A stretch of 64,000 nucleotides of DNA from contig NZ_CAJSLV010000051.1 of assembly GCF_907177275.1 (NCBI RefSeq), positions 82,301 to 146,300 of the forward strand, read 5' to 3'. Positions 33,890-45,541 of the stretch are shown piece by piece (the first letter of the stretch is position 1; each line of letters opens with the position of its first letter). The notes beneath the pieces are model-generated. The model searched no databases and had not been told where the DNA came from. It saw only the letters and a list, made by a program, of their open reading frames with translations. The position numbers and the translations under genes are program-made. The DNA is from Actinacidiphila cocklensis (lineage in GTDB: Bacteria > Actinomycetota > Actinomycetes > Streptomycetales > Streptomycetaceae).

Positions 33890-35371
33890 TTGAGTTCGGC
33901 AGCCGGACCAGACGCCGCAACCGAACCTGACCGTCCCGCGGACACCAGAACGAGCACTTTCAGTGCCCTGAAGATCCGCAACTACCGGCTATTCGCCACC
34001 GGCGCCGTGGTGTCCAACACCGGCACCTGGATGTCGCGGATCGCCCAGGACTGGCTGGTGCTCAGCATCACCGGCTCCTCCTTCGCGGTGGGCATCACCA
34101 CCGCCCTGCAGTTCCTGCCGATGTTGCTCTTCGGCCTCTACGGCGGAGTGATCGCCGACCGCTACCCCAAGCGGCAGATCCTGCTGTGCACCCAGGCCGC
34201 GCTCGGCCTGCTCGGGCTGCTGCTGGCCGGGCTCACCCTGGGCGGCGTCGTCCAGGTCTGGCACGTCTACGCGATCGCCTTCCTGCTCGGCATGGTCACC
34301 GTCGTCGACAACCCCACCCGGCAGACCTTCGTCGTCGAGATGGTCGGCCCCTCGGTGATGCGCAACGCCGTCTCGCTCAACGCCGCCAACTTCCAGGCCG
34401 CCCGGCTCGTCGGACCGGCCGTCGCCGGTGTGCTGATCACCGCGGTGGGCAGCGGCTGGGCCTTCCTGATCAACGGCCTGTCCTTCATCGCCCCGCTCAC
34501 CGGCCTGCTGCTGATGCGCACCGCCGAGCTGCACACGATCGAGCGGGCACCGCGCGCCAAGGGCCAGCTCCGCGAAGGCCTGCACTACGTCGCAGGCAAG
34601 CCCGAGCTGATCTGGCCGATCGTGCTGGTCGGCTTCATCGGCACCTTCGGCTTCAACTTCCCGATCTGGCTGTCCGCCTTCGCCAACAAGGTCTTCGACA
34701 GCGGCGCCGGCACCTACGGCCTGCTCAACACCCTGATGGCCGCGGGCTCCCTGCTCGGCGCGCTGCTCGCCGCCCGGCGCAGCCGCACCCGGCTGCGGAT
34801 GCTGGTGGCCGCCGCCGCGGTCTTCGGCCTGCTGGAAGGCGCCGCGGCCCTCGCGCCGGTCTTCTGGCTCTTCGCGGCCCTGCTGGTGCCGATCGGTATC
34901 TTCGGCCTGACCTTCAACACCACGGCGAACGCCACCGTGCAGCTGGCCACCGAGCCGGTCATGCGCGGCCGGGTGATGAGCCTGTACATGATGGTCTTCG
35001 TCGGCGGCACCCCCGTCGGCGGACCCGTCATGGGCTGGGTCACCGACACCTACGGCGCCCGGGTCGGCTTCCTGTCCGGCGGCCTGATCTCCGCCGCCGC
35101 GGCCGTCTCGGTCGGCCTCGTCCTGGCCAGAGCGGCAGGCCTGCGCCCACGCGTCGACCTGCGGCGCGGCAACGGCAGAGCCCTGGTCTCCTTCGTCCCG
35201 CGCAACGCCGCCCCGCAGCCACCGGCCGACGACGCCGACGCGGCCGGGGACGAGGCACCCGCTGCCGACGATGCGGGCAAGGGCCGAGACGAGGACTCCG
35301 GCAGGGGCTCGGGCTCCGGTACGGGCTCCGGTACGGGCGGGGCCGCTCCGCAGCTGTCGCCGGCCGTATGA
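33890..35371 (+). CDS. MFS efflux transporter (MFS_3/enterobactin-exporter-like)
   Basis: 493 residues with about 11-12 membrane helices, then a long acidic/Gly-rich cytoplasmic tail (about 435-493). NTGTWMSRIAQDWLVLSITGSS near residue 45-66 and LFGLYGGVIADRYPKRQIL (motif A) mark the MFS_3 group, which exports drugs or siderophores. The start is TTG at 33890 with GGGGGAGG about 10 nt upstream. It follows marR by 40 bp and its stop overlaps the thpR start (ATGA), so the three genes form an operon. Confidence 0.92.
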   Translation: MSSAAGPDAATEPDRPADTRTSTFSALKIRNYRLFATGAVVSNTGTWMSRIAQDWLVLSITGSSFAVGITTALQFLPMLLFGLYGGVIADRYPKRQILLCTQAALGLLGLLLAGLTLGGVVQVWHVYAIAFLLGMVTVVDNPTRQTFVVEMVGPSVMRNAVSLNAANFQAARLVGPAVAGVLITAVGSGWAFLINGLSFIAPLTGLLLMRTAELHTIERAPRAKGQLREGLHYVAGKPELIWPIVLVGFIGTFGFNFPIWLSAFANKVFDSGAGTYGLLNTLMAAGSLLGALLAARRSRTRLRMLVAAAAVFGLLEGAAALAPVFWLFAALLVPIGIFGLTFNTTANATVQLATEPVMRGRVMSLYMMVFVGGTPVGGPVMGWVTDTYGARVGFLSGGLISAAAAVSVGLVLARAAGLRPRVDLRRGNGRALVSFVPRNAAPQPPADDADAAGDEAPAADDAGKGRDEDSGRGSGSGTGSGTGGAAPQLSPAV

Positions 35372-35979
35372 GGCTCTTCGCGGCGCTGCTGCCGCCGCCC
35401 GCCGCGGTCGACGCGCTGGCGGCGGCGCTGGAGCCGCTGCGCTCCCTGCCCGGCGCCAGGGACCTGCGCTGGACGGCGCCCGCGGGCTGGCACTACACGC
35501 TGGCCTTCCTCGGCGAGGTGCCCGACGACGTACGCCCGGGGCTCGACGAGCGGCTCGCCCGCGCCGCCCACCGCCACGAGCCGTGCGAGCTGCGTACGGC
35601 CGGCGGCGGGCGGTTCGGCAACCGGGCGCTGTGGACCGCCGCCGAGGGCGACCTGCGGGAGCTGTCCCGCCTCGCGGACACCGTACGGGCGGCGGCACGC
35701 AGGGCCGGGGCGCCCGGTGACGAGCAGCACGGCTTCCGGCCGCACCTGACGCTGGCCCGAGCCTCGAAGAACGCGCCCGTCGACCTGCGCCCCTTCGCCG
35801 CCGCCCTCGCCGATTTCCGCGGTACATGGTGGCGGGCGGACACTCTCAGCCTCGTCGCCAGTACATTGCCGCGCTCCGGCGTCCCCGGCGAGCAGCCGGC
35901 CTACACCGCGGTGGGCTCCTGGCCGCTGGGCGGTCCCGGTGCCCCGCCCGAGGACGGGGCACCGGGCACGGCCGGTTAA
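35368..35979 (+). CDS. thpR: RNA 2',3'-cyclic phosphodiesterase ThpR
   Basis: 203 residues of the 2H phosphoesterase superfamily. The two HxTx motifs are HYTL (His42) and HLTL (His near 126), the catalytic pair. Family members open 2',3'-cyclic phosphates on RNA ends. The protein begins MRLFAALLPP, the usual start, with its ATG overlapping the TGA of the MFS gene (ATGA). The C-terminal 20 residues are Gly/Pro-rich and variable. Confidence 0.93.
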   Translation: MRLFAALLPPPAAVDALAAALEPLRSLPGARDLRWTAPAGWHYTLAFLGEVPDDVRPGLDERLARAAHRHEPCELRTAGGGRFGNRALWTAAEGDLRELSRLADTVRAAARRAGAPGDEQHGFRPHLTLARASKNAPVDLRPFAAALADFRGTWWRADTLSLVASTLPRSGVPGEQPAYTAVGSWPLGGPGAPPEDGAPGTAG

Positions 35980-35988
35980 CCTCGGAGG

Positions 35989-36075
35989 GTGGACCCCAAG
36001 ACCCGTACCCGCGTGATGACCGCCGCCTTCGTCCTGATGCTGGTGGTGGTCGTCGTCGCAGCGGCGGTCCACTGA
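35989..36075 (+). CDS. 28-residue single-helix membrane peptide
   Basis: GTG 35989 opens a frame reading MDPKTRTRVMTAAFVLMLVVV and ending AAAVH. It has a charged N-terminus and one Val-rich membrane helix. TAACCT (35977-35982, containing the thpR stop) lies exactly 6 nt upstream, the leaderless pattern seen elsewhere in the window. The purine-rich GGAGG directly before the start is too close to serve as a ribosome site. Small hydrophobic proteins of this type occur in other Streptomyces. Function is unknown. Confidence 0.5.
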   Translation: MDPKTRTRVMTAAFVLMLVVVVVAAAVH

Positions 36076-36091
36076 CCCGCCGGGGCACGCG

Positions 36092-37087
36092 TCACCAGGC
36101 GAAGGCCTCCGGGGAGGGACCCGTACCCGGGAAGATCTCCTCCAGGGCCGCCAGCACCTCGGCCGACAGTTCGAGCTCCACCGCCCGCAGCGCGGAGTCC
36201 AGCTGGCCCGCGGTGCGCGGCCCGACGATCGGCCCGGTCACCGCCGGCCGCGTGAGCAGCCACGCCAGGCCCACGTCGCCCGGCTCGAGCCCGTGCTTGT
36301 CGCACAGGTCCTCGTACGCCTGGATCTTGCCGCGCAGCGCCTCGTCCGCCAGCGCCTCGGAGGCCCGCCCGCCGGCGGAGCGGCCCGCGCCGCCCTCGCA
36401 CTGCTTGCGCAGCACACCGCCCAGCAGCCCGCCGTTCAGCGGCGACCAGGGGATCACGCCGAGGCCGTACGCCTCCGCCGCCGGGATCACCTCCATCTCG
36501 GCCCGCCGCTCCGCCAGGTTGTACAGGCACTGCTCGGAGGTCAGCCCGAGCGAACCGCGGCGCTGTGCCGCCTCGTTGGCCTGCGCAATGTGCCAGCCCG
36601 CGAAGTTGCTCGACCCCGCGTAGAGGATCTTGCCCTGGGTGACCAGGACGTCGATGGCCTGCCAGATCTCGTCCCACGGCGTCGAACGGTCCACGTGGTG
36701 GAACTGGTACAGGTCGATGTAGTCGGTGCCGAGCCGCTTCAGGCTGCCCTCCACCGCTCGGCGGATGTTCAGCGCCGAGAGCTTGTCGTGGTTCGGCCAG
36801 CTGTCGCCGTCCGCGGCCATGTTGCCGTAGACCTTCGTGGCCAGCACGGTCTTGTCGCGGCGGCCGCCGCCCTTGGCGAACCAGCTCCCGACGATCTCCT
36901 CGGTGCGGCCCTTGTCCTCACCCCAGCCGTAGACGTTGGCCGTGTCGAAGAAGTTGACCCCGGCGCCGAGCGCCGCGTCCATGATCGCGTGGCTGTCCCC
37001 CTCGTCGGTCACCGGACCGAAGTTCATGGTGCCGAGCACCAGACGGCTGACCTTGAGACCCGTGCGTCCGAGCTGTGTGTACTCCAT
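36092..37087 (-). CDS. Aldo/keto reductase
   Basis: 331 residues, NADPH-dependent TIM-barrel oxidoreductase. The catalytic tetrad is visible: Asp48 in FFDTANVYG, Tyr53, Lys near 85 in LATKVYG and His near 124 in LYQFHHVD. The closing region has the cofactor-binding VTGPIVGPRTAGQL. It resembles the YajO/general stress protein branch; the substrate is unknown. The start ATG at 37085-37087 is 17 bp from a strong palindrome (37105-37120), a likely operator. Confidence 0.93.
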   Translation of the reverse strand: MEYTQLGRTGLKVSRLVLGTMNFGPVTDEGDSHAIMDAALGAGVNFFDTANVYGWGEDKGRTEEIVGSWFAKGGGRRDKTVLATKVYGNMAADGDSWPNHDKLSALNIRRAVEGSLKRLGTDYIDLYQFHHVDRSTPWDEIWQAIDVLVTQGKILYAGSSNFAGWHIAQANEAAQRRGSLGLTSEQCLYNLAERRAEMEVIPAAEAYGLGVIPWSPLNGGLLGGVLRKQCEGGAGRSAGGRASEALADEALRGKIQAYEDLCDKHGLEPGDVGLAWLLTRPAVTGPIVGPRTAGQLDSALRAVELELSAEVLAALEEIFPGTGPSPEAFAW

Positions 37088-37104
37088 GGCACCAAGCCAA
37101 GCCC

Positions 37105-37120
37105 TTCGAGTGCGCTCGAA
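37105..37120. promoter_or_regulatory. Palindrome upstream of the aldo/keto reductase gene
   Basis: TTCGAG and CTCGAA are perfect 6-bp arms around TGCG. A TTGATT -35-like element abuts it on the minus strand (37119-37124), the arrangement used by MerR-type activators. No merR gene is adjacent. Confidence 0.55.
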
Positions 37121-37133
37121 TCAAGGGGCCGTC

Positions 37134-37814
37134 TCAGCGCTCGTCGTAGGGCGCCCCGACGCCCCAGGCCTGGTACATGGCGTCGGCGAAGGCCCCGGCC
37201 AGCTTGTGCTCGCCCGCCGCGTTGGGGTGGGTGCCGTCGTAGGTGTCGAGCAGGATGTCGTAGCCGTCGGGACGGGAGGCCAGCAGCAGGGGCGAGGCGG
37301 GCGTGTCGTGGTCGGCGACCGCCTTGGCCAGCAGCGCGTTCAACTCCGCGCACTGGTCGGCGAAGCCCGGGTCGAGGTCGGCGCGGGTGTTCGGGATGAC
37401 CGGCAGCAGCACCATCCGCAGCCCGGGCGCCGCGCCGCGGGCCTCGGTGATGAAACGCTCGACGTTGGCCGCGGTCTGCCCGGCGTCGGTGTAGAAGCCG
37501 AGGTCGATCAGGCCGAGCGATATCAAGAGCACGTCGGGCCGGTGCTCGCGGACGATGTCGCCGATCACCGGTGCCAGGTGCAGCCAGCCCTCGCCCCAGC
37601 CCGCCAGATGGCGCCTGGCCCGCGGCGGGAACGACGGGTCCGCGTAGTCGGCGGAGACCGCGGCGTCCGCGGCCCTGTCGTACAGCCCGTCCCGGGGGCC
37701 GACCACGGTGAAGGGCTCACCCAGCCCGCACAGGTGCTGCCACATGCGGTAGCGCCAGGTGTAGTCGCCGGCGGCGCCAACGGTCATCGAGTCGCCGACG
37801 AAGAGGTAACGCAT
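37134..37814 (-). CDS. SGNH/GDSL hydrolase
   Basis: 226 residues. It begins MRYLFVGDSMTVG, placing the nucleophile Ser9 in GDS. The oxyanion and acid/base residues appear in LISLGLIDL and DGTHPNAAGEHKLA (Asp and His near 201-204). There is no signal peptide, so it is likely cytoplasmic, although Streptomyces homologues may be secreted from longer starts. Starts at 37823 and 37826 are possible. The substrate (an ester or acetylated sugar) is unknown. Confidence 0.9.
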   Translation of the reverse strand: MRYLFVGDSMTVGAAGDYTWRYRMWQHLCGLGEPFTVVGPRDGLYDRAADAAVSADYADPSFPPRARRHLAGWGEGWLHLAPVIGDIVREHRPDVLLISLGLIDLGFYTDAGQTAANVERFITEARGAAPGLRMVLLPVIPNTRADLDPGFADQCAELNALLAKAVADHDTPASPLLLASRPDGYDILLDTYDGTHPNAAGEHKLAGAFADAMYQAWGVGAPYDER

Positions 37815-37861
37815 GCCGGGCATCATCCCCGACGGGCCGCCGACCAGGGACACTGGGGTGC

Positions 37862-38911
37862 ATGCGCGCGTACATCCCGACGGCCGCCGCCTGTGCCGCC
37901 CTCGCCCTGGCCTGGGGCGGCCTCGTGCCCGCCGCCGCGGACTCCGGGCCGTCCACCGCCTTCACGATCACCGACCCCCGCATCACGGAGTCCAGCGGCC
38001 TGGCGGCCAGCCGCGTCCACCTGGGGATCTACTGGACGCACAACGACAGCAGCGACGGCCCCTACGTCTACGCGGTCGACTCGGCCACCGGAAAGACCGT
38101 CGCCCGGGTGACGATGCGCGGCATCCACCCGCGGGACGTGGAGGCCATCTCGCTCGGCCCCGACGGCGACCTCTACGTCGGCGACATCGGCGACAACCTC
38201 GGCGGGGCCTGGTCCGAGGTGTGGATCTACCGCTTCCACGAGCCGGCGAAGCTGCGCGACCAGACCGTGGACGTCACCCGCTACACCGTCCGCTACGACG
38301 CAGGCCCGCGCAATGCCGAGGCCCTGATGGTCCAGCCGCAGACCGGCCGGGTCTACATCGCCAGCAAGAACGAGGACGGCGGCGGCCTCTACCGCGGCCC
38401 CGCCAAGCTCAGCACCCAGGGCGTCAACGTCTTCCGCCGCATCGCCGATGTCCCGTGGGTGACCGACGGGGCGTTCTCGCCCGACGGCAGCCGCCTGGTG
38501 CTGCGCGGCTACTTCTGGGCGGCGGAGTACCGCTGGAGCGGCGGGGCCCCGCACAAGCTCACCGACCTCGACGTCCCCATGCAGCCGCAGGGCGAGGGAG
38601 TGACCTTCACGCCGGACGGCAGGACGCTGATGTACGGCAGCGAGGGCAGGAACAGCCAGGTGTGGCGGGCGCCGCTGTCCGGCAGCGAACTGCCCGACAA
38701 CGTGTCGGCCGCTTCTTCCGGCGCCGAGAAGGGCGCGGGCGGTACCCGGGGCGGCGCGGCGGGCCAGGCAGGCAAGGGCACGGCCGCTCAGGACTCGCCG
38801 TCAGGCGGCGGCGGCATCGGCGGTGACAGGACGGTGGGCTTCGGCGTGCTGGCCCTTGTGGGCGTGCTGGGCCTCGGCCTGCGCCGGGCGATGCGCCGCC
38901 GCCGGGCCTGA
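37862..38911 (+). CDS. Secreted, membrane-anchored propeller-like protein
   Basis: 349 residues. A signal peptide (about 1-26, AALALAWGGLVPAAADS) precedes a domain with repeats such as DGDLYVGDIGDN, TGRVYIASKNEDGG and DGRTLMYGSEGRN, which look like beta-propeller blades. A Gly/Ser/Ala linker follows, then a C-terminal helix (VGFGVLALVGVLGLGL) and RRAMRRRRA. It would sit on the outer face of the membrane. The function is unknown. ATG 37862 has GACACT 7 nt upstream. Confidence 0.85.
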   Translation: MRAYIPTAAACAALALAWGGLVPAAADSGPSTAFTITDPRITESSGLAASRVHLGIYWTHNDSSDGPYVYAVDSATGKTVARVTMRGIHPRDVEAISLGPDGDLYVGDIGDNLGGAWSEVWIYRFHEPAKLRDQTVDVTRYTVRYDAGPRNAEALMVQPQTGRVYIASKNEDGGGLYRGPAKLSTQGVNVFRRIADVPWVTDGAFSPDGSRLVLRGYFWAAEYRWSGGAPHKLTDLDVPMQPQGEGVTFTPDGRTLMYGSEGRNSQVWRAPLSGSELPDNVSAASSGAEKGAGGTRGGAAGQAGKGTAAQDSPSGGGGIGGDRTVGFGVLALVGVLGLGLRRAMRRRRA

Positions 38912-38947
38912 ACCCGGCGGCGGCCTCGCCGCGATGGAGTCAGCTGG

Positions 38948-43111
<4,164 letters not shown>

Positions 43112-43149
43112 CGCCGCTCCGCGCGCACGGAAATCCGCGGCGAGGTACC

Positions 43150-43187
43150 GGGCAGATCCGCGCCGCAGCTGCAGCGCGTATCTGCCC
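43150..43187. terminator. Terminator between the convergent oxidoreductase and citrate synthase genes
   Basis: GGGCAGAT (43150-43157) pairs with ATCTGCCC (43180-43187), and the CGCGC/GCGCG core inside extends the stem around GCAGCTGC. It lies 39 bp past one stop and 18 bp before the other, so it likely serves both strands. Confidence 0.7.
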
Positions 43188-43204
43188 GCCGATCTGCCGC
43201 CGGG

Positions 43205-44305
43205 TCAGGACGCGGTGGTCGGGTCGCCCTCGATGTCGTGGAGGCTGCGCGCGCTCGGGCCGATGTAGCGGGCCGAGGGGCGGACCAGGCGGCCGGTGCG
43301 CTTCTGCTCCAGGATGTGGGCCGACCAGCCCGCGGTGCGGGCGCAGGTGAACATCGACGTGAACATGTGCGCGGGCACCTCGGCGAAGTCCAGCATGATC
43401 GCCGCCCAGAACTCCACGTTCGTGGCCAGGACGCGGTCAGGGCGCCGCTCGTGCAGTTCTGCGAGCGCCGCCTTCTCCAGTGCCTCCGCCACCTCGAAGC
43501 GGGGTGCGCCCAGCTCGCGGGCCGTGCGGCGCAGGACGCGGGCGCGCGGGTCCTCCGCGCGGTAGACGCGGTGCCCGAAGCCCATCAGGCGCTCGCCCTT
43601 GTCGAGCGCGGCCTTCACGTAGGCCTCCGCGTCACCCGTGCGCTCGATCTCCTCGATCATGCCGAGGACCCGGGACGGGGCGCCGCCGTGCAGCGGTCCC
43701 GACATGGCGCCGACCGCGCCGGACAGGGCGGCGGCAACGTCGGCGCCGGTGGAGGCGATGACGCGGGCGGTGAAGGTGGAGGCGTTCATGCCGTGCTCGG
43801 CAGCCGACGTCCAGTACGCGTCCACAGCCGCGACATGCCGCGGGTCGGGCTCGCCACGCCAGCGGATCATGAAGCGCTCGGTAATGGACTGCGCCTTGTC
43901 GATCTCCCGCTGCGGCACCATGGGCCGCCCCTGCCCGCGCGCGGACTGGGCGACGTACGACAGCGCCATGACCGCGGCGCGGGCGAGGTCGTCGCGGGCC
44001 TCCTCGGCGTCGATGTCGAGCAGCGGGCGCAGCCCCCACACCGGGGCGAGCATGGCCAGCGCGGACTGCACGTCGACCCGGATGTCGCCGGAGTGCACGG
44101 GGATGGGGAACGGCTCGGCAGGCGGCAGCCCGGGGTCGAACCGCCCGTCGACCAGCAGGCCCCACACATTGCCGAAGCTCACGTGCCCGACCAGTTCCTC
44201 GATGTCGACACCCCGGTAGCGCAGCGACCCGCCTTCCCTGTCGGGTTCTGCGATCTCCGTCTCGAAGGCGACGACTCCTTCGAGTCCGGGTACGAAGTCG
44301 GACAT
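43205..44305 (-). CDS. Citrate synthase (short, citrate synthase 2-like)
   Basis: 366 residues, a type II-like short citrate synthase. It condenses acetyl-CoA with oxaloacetate or a related keto acid. GPLHGGAPSRVLGMI (His near 204) and GFGHRVYRAEDPRA (His near 244) hold the active-site histidines. NVEFWAAIMLDFAEVP carries the conserved C-terminal Asp region. The ATG at 44303-44305 has GAGGAG 8 nt upstream. The gene is divergent from pdxH, as in other Streptomyces, and the shared promoter region holds two palindromes. It may be an accessory enzyme rather than the main Krebs-cycle synthase. Confidence 0.92.
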   Translation of the reverse strand: MSDFVPGLEGVVAFETEIAEPDREGGSLRYRGVDIEELVGHVSFGNVWGLLVDGRFDPGLPPAEPFPIPVHSGDIRVDVQSALAMLAPVWGLRPLLDIDAEEARDDLARAAVMALSYVAQSARGQGRPMVPQREIDKAQSITERFMIRWRGEPDPRHVAAVDAYWTSAAEHGMNASTFTARVIASTGADVAAALSGAVGAMSGPLHGGAPSRVLGMIEEIERTGDAEAYVKAALDKGERLMGFGHRVYRAEDPRARVLRRTARELGAPRFEVAEALEKAALAELHERRPDRVLATNVEFWAAIMLDFAEVPAHMFTSMFTCARTAGWSAHILEQKRTGRLVRPSARYIGPSARSLHDIEGDPTTAS

Positions 44306-44347
44306 GCGGCGGCTCCTCTAGCTGGGGTCGATGCTCGCGGCGGTATG

Positions 44348-44378
44348 GCACTCCGGTCATGCCCCGTCACCGGAGTGC
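44348..44378. promoter_or_regulatory. 10-bp-arm inverted repeat between citrate synthase and pdxH genes
   Basis: GCACTCCGGT (44348-44357) and ACCGGAGTGC (44369-44378) are perfect arms around an 11-nt loop, 43 bp upstream of the citrate synthase start. It could be an operator or a hairpin in the 5' UTR. Confidence 0.45.
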
Positions 44379-44413
44379 GCACCCTGCTCCATTCGGACCA
44401 GTCATTCTCGCGG

Positions 44414-44429
44414 CATGTGGACATGCCAG
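44414..44429. promoter_or_regulatory. GGCATGT palindrome in the same divergent region
   Basis: GGCATGT and ACATGCC are perfect 7-bp arms around GG. The 16-bp length and position between the two start codons suit a dimeric regulator. The binding protein is unknown. Confidence 0.5.
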
Positions 44430-44513
44430 AAAGCGTGAGGGACCCGTGAGATGCCGCACACCTCGCAGCCGTCGGCCGGCGTGCCCCTTCGCGGGCACTG
44501 CAAGGATGTGCGC

Positions 44514-45197
44514 GTGCGAGAACCACAGGACCTCAGGCAGGACCGGCCCGACCCGGCCGCCATGCGCAAGCGCTACCGGACCACGGGAATCACCGAGGAC
44601 GAACTGGCGGCAGAGCCCTACGCCCAGTTCACGCGCTGGTTCGCCGACGCAGTCGCCGCGGCCGAAGGCGGCGTCCTTGCGGAACCCAACGCCATGGTGC
44701 TGTCCACCGCGGACGCCGACGGCCTGCCCAGCTCCCGCACGGTCCTGCTCAAGGGCTACGACACGCGGGGGTTCGTCTTCTTCAGCAACTACCGGTCCCG
44801 CAAGGGCCGCGCGCTGGCCGCGAACCCGCGGGCCTCGCTGCTCTTCCCGTGGCACGCGATCGCCCGCCAGGTCATCGTCGGCGGGGCCGTCACGCAGGTG
44901 TCACCGGAGGAGACCGCCGACTATTTCCGCAGCCGTCCCTACGGCTCGCAGATCGGCGCATGGGCGAGCGAGCAGTCCAGCGTGGTCGCCTCGCGGGCGG
45001 CACTGGAGGAGCAGTACGCGGAGCTGGCGGCGCGCTGGCCGGAGGGCACCGCGGTGCCCGTACCCCCGTTCTGGGGCGGCTTCCGGGTGGATGCGGCGAG
45101 CGTCGAATTCTGGCAGGGCCGGGAGAACCGGCTGCACGACCGGCTGCGGTACGTCCGCGGGGCGGGCGGCTGGTCGGTGGAGCGGCTGGCGCCGTAG
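44514..45197 (+). CDS. pdxH: Pyridoxamine 5'-phosphate oxidase PdxH
   Basis: 227 residues. It oxidises pyridoxine or pyridoxamine 5'-phosphate to PLP with FMN. The FMN and substrate sites are visible in [36 protein letters not shown] and the C-terminal [14 protein letters not shown]. The start is GTG 44514 (MREPQDL) with AAGGAT exactly 6 nt upstream (44502-44507), suggesting a leaderless mRNA. GTG 44508 would add two residues. Confidence 0.95.
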   Translation: MREPQDLRQDRPDPAAMRKRYRTTGITEDELAAEPYAQFTRWFADAVAAAEGGVLAEPNAMVLSTADADGLPSSRTVLLKGYDTRGFVFFSNYRSRKGRALAANPRASLLFPWHAIARQVIVGGAVTQVSPEETADYFRSRPYGSQIGAWASEQSSVVASRAALEEQYAELAARWPEGTAVPVPPFWGGFRVDAASVEFWQGRENRLHDRLRYVRGAGGWSVERLAP

Positions 45198-45541
45198 CGG
45201 GGCGGACGCGGTATCCGAAAGGCGTGGCGCATTGCCGCGGGTCGGGCGTCCATGAACGCGAACGACCCGCGGGCTGCTCCCCGGAGCCTTGCGGCTCCGA
45301 GCACCGGCCGGACAAGTCCGACGAGCCCGCGGGTCGGGTGAACTGCGTGGGATTGGCGCGCATCGCGCACGCCCAGTGCGCGGAGCTAGCCCGCAGTCAC
45401 CTCACGTGTCCGACTGCAACTCATGCTTCAGACCACCTCCCTTCGTGTGTGCCGCAACAATAAGAACCCGACCTGCGGCAGCACAACCGAATTATGTAAA
45501 AGGCGTGTGACGCAGCCCACACGAGGGTTGAATGTTGTGAC
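45198..45541. other. 344-bp intergenic region with predicted structured RNA
   Basis: The left part carries a CATTGCCG element (near 45229) and the structured block at 45263-45336. The right part (45415-45540) is AT-richer and contains GAATTATGTAAAAGG and a GAGGG about 15 nt before the PAS gene start. No convincing gene was found on either strand. Confidence 0.5.
45263..45336 (+). ncRNA. Predicted three-way-junction RNA element
   Basis: A 13-bp outer stem pairs 45263-45275 (CGACCCGCGGGCT) with 45324-45336 (AGCCCGCGGGTCG) perfectly. Inside it, hairpin 1 is CGGAGCC-TTGC-GGCTCCG (45282-45299) and hairpin 2 is CGGA-CAAG-TCCG (45309-45320). No T-run follows, so it is not a simple terminator. It could be a small RNA, a leader structure or a terminator for pdxH. 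No known RNA family was recognised. Confidence 0.4.

Noticed and set aside
37105..37120. LexA box at the aldo/keto reductase palindrome
   Set aside because: The arms are TTCGAG/CTCGAA, which do not give the TCGAAC-N4-GTTCGA order required.
45263..45336. tRNA gene suggested by the cloverleaf-like pairing
   Set aside because: Only two inner arms are present, with no anticodon arm geometry, no TTCGA-type T-loop and a 13-bp outer stem rather than seven.
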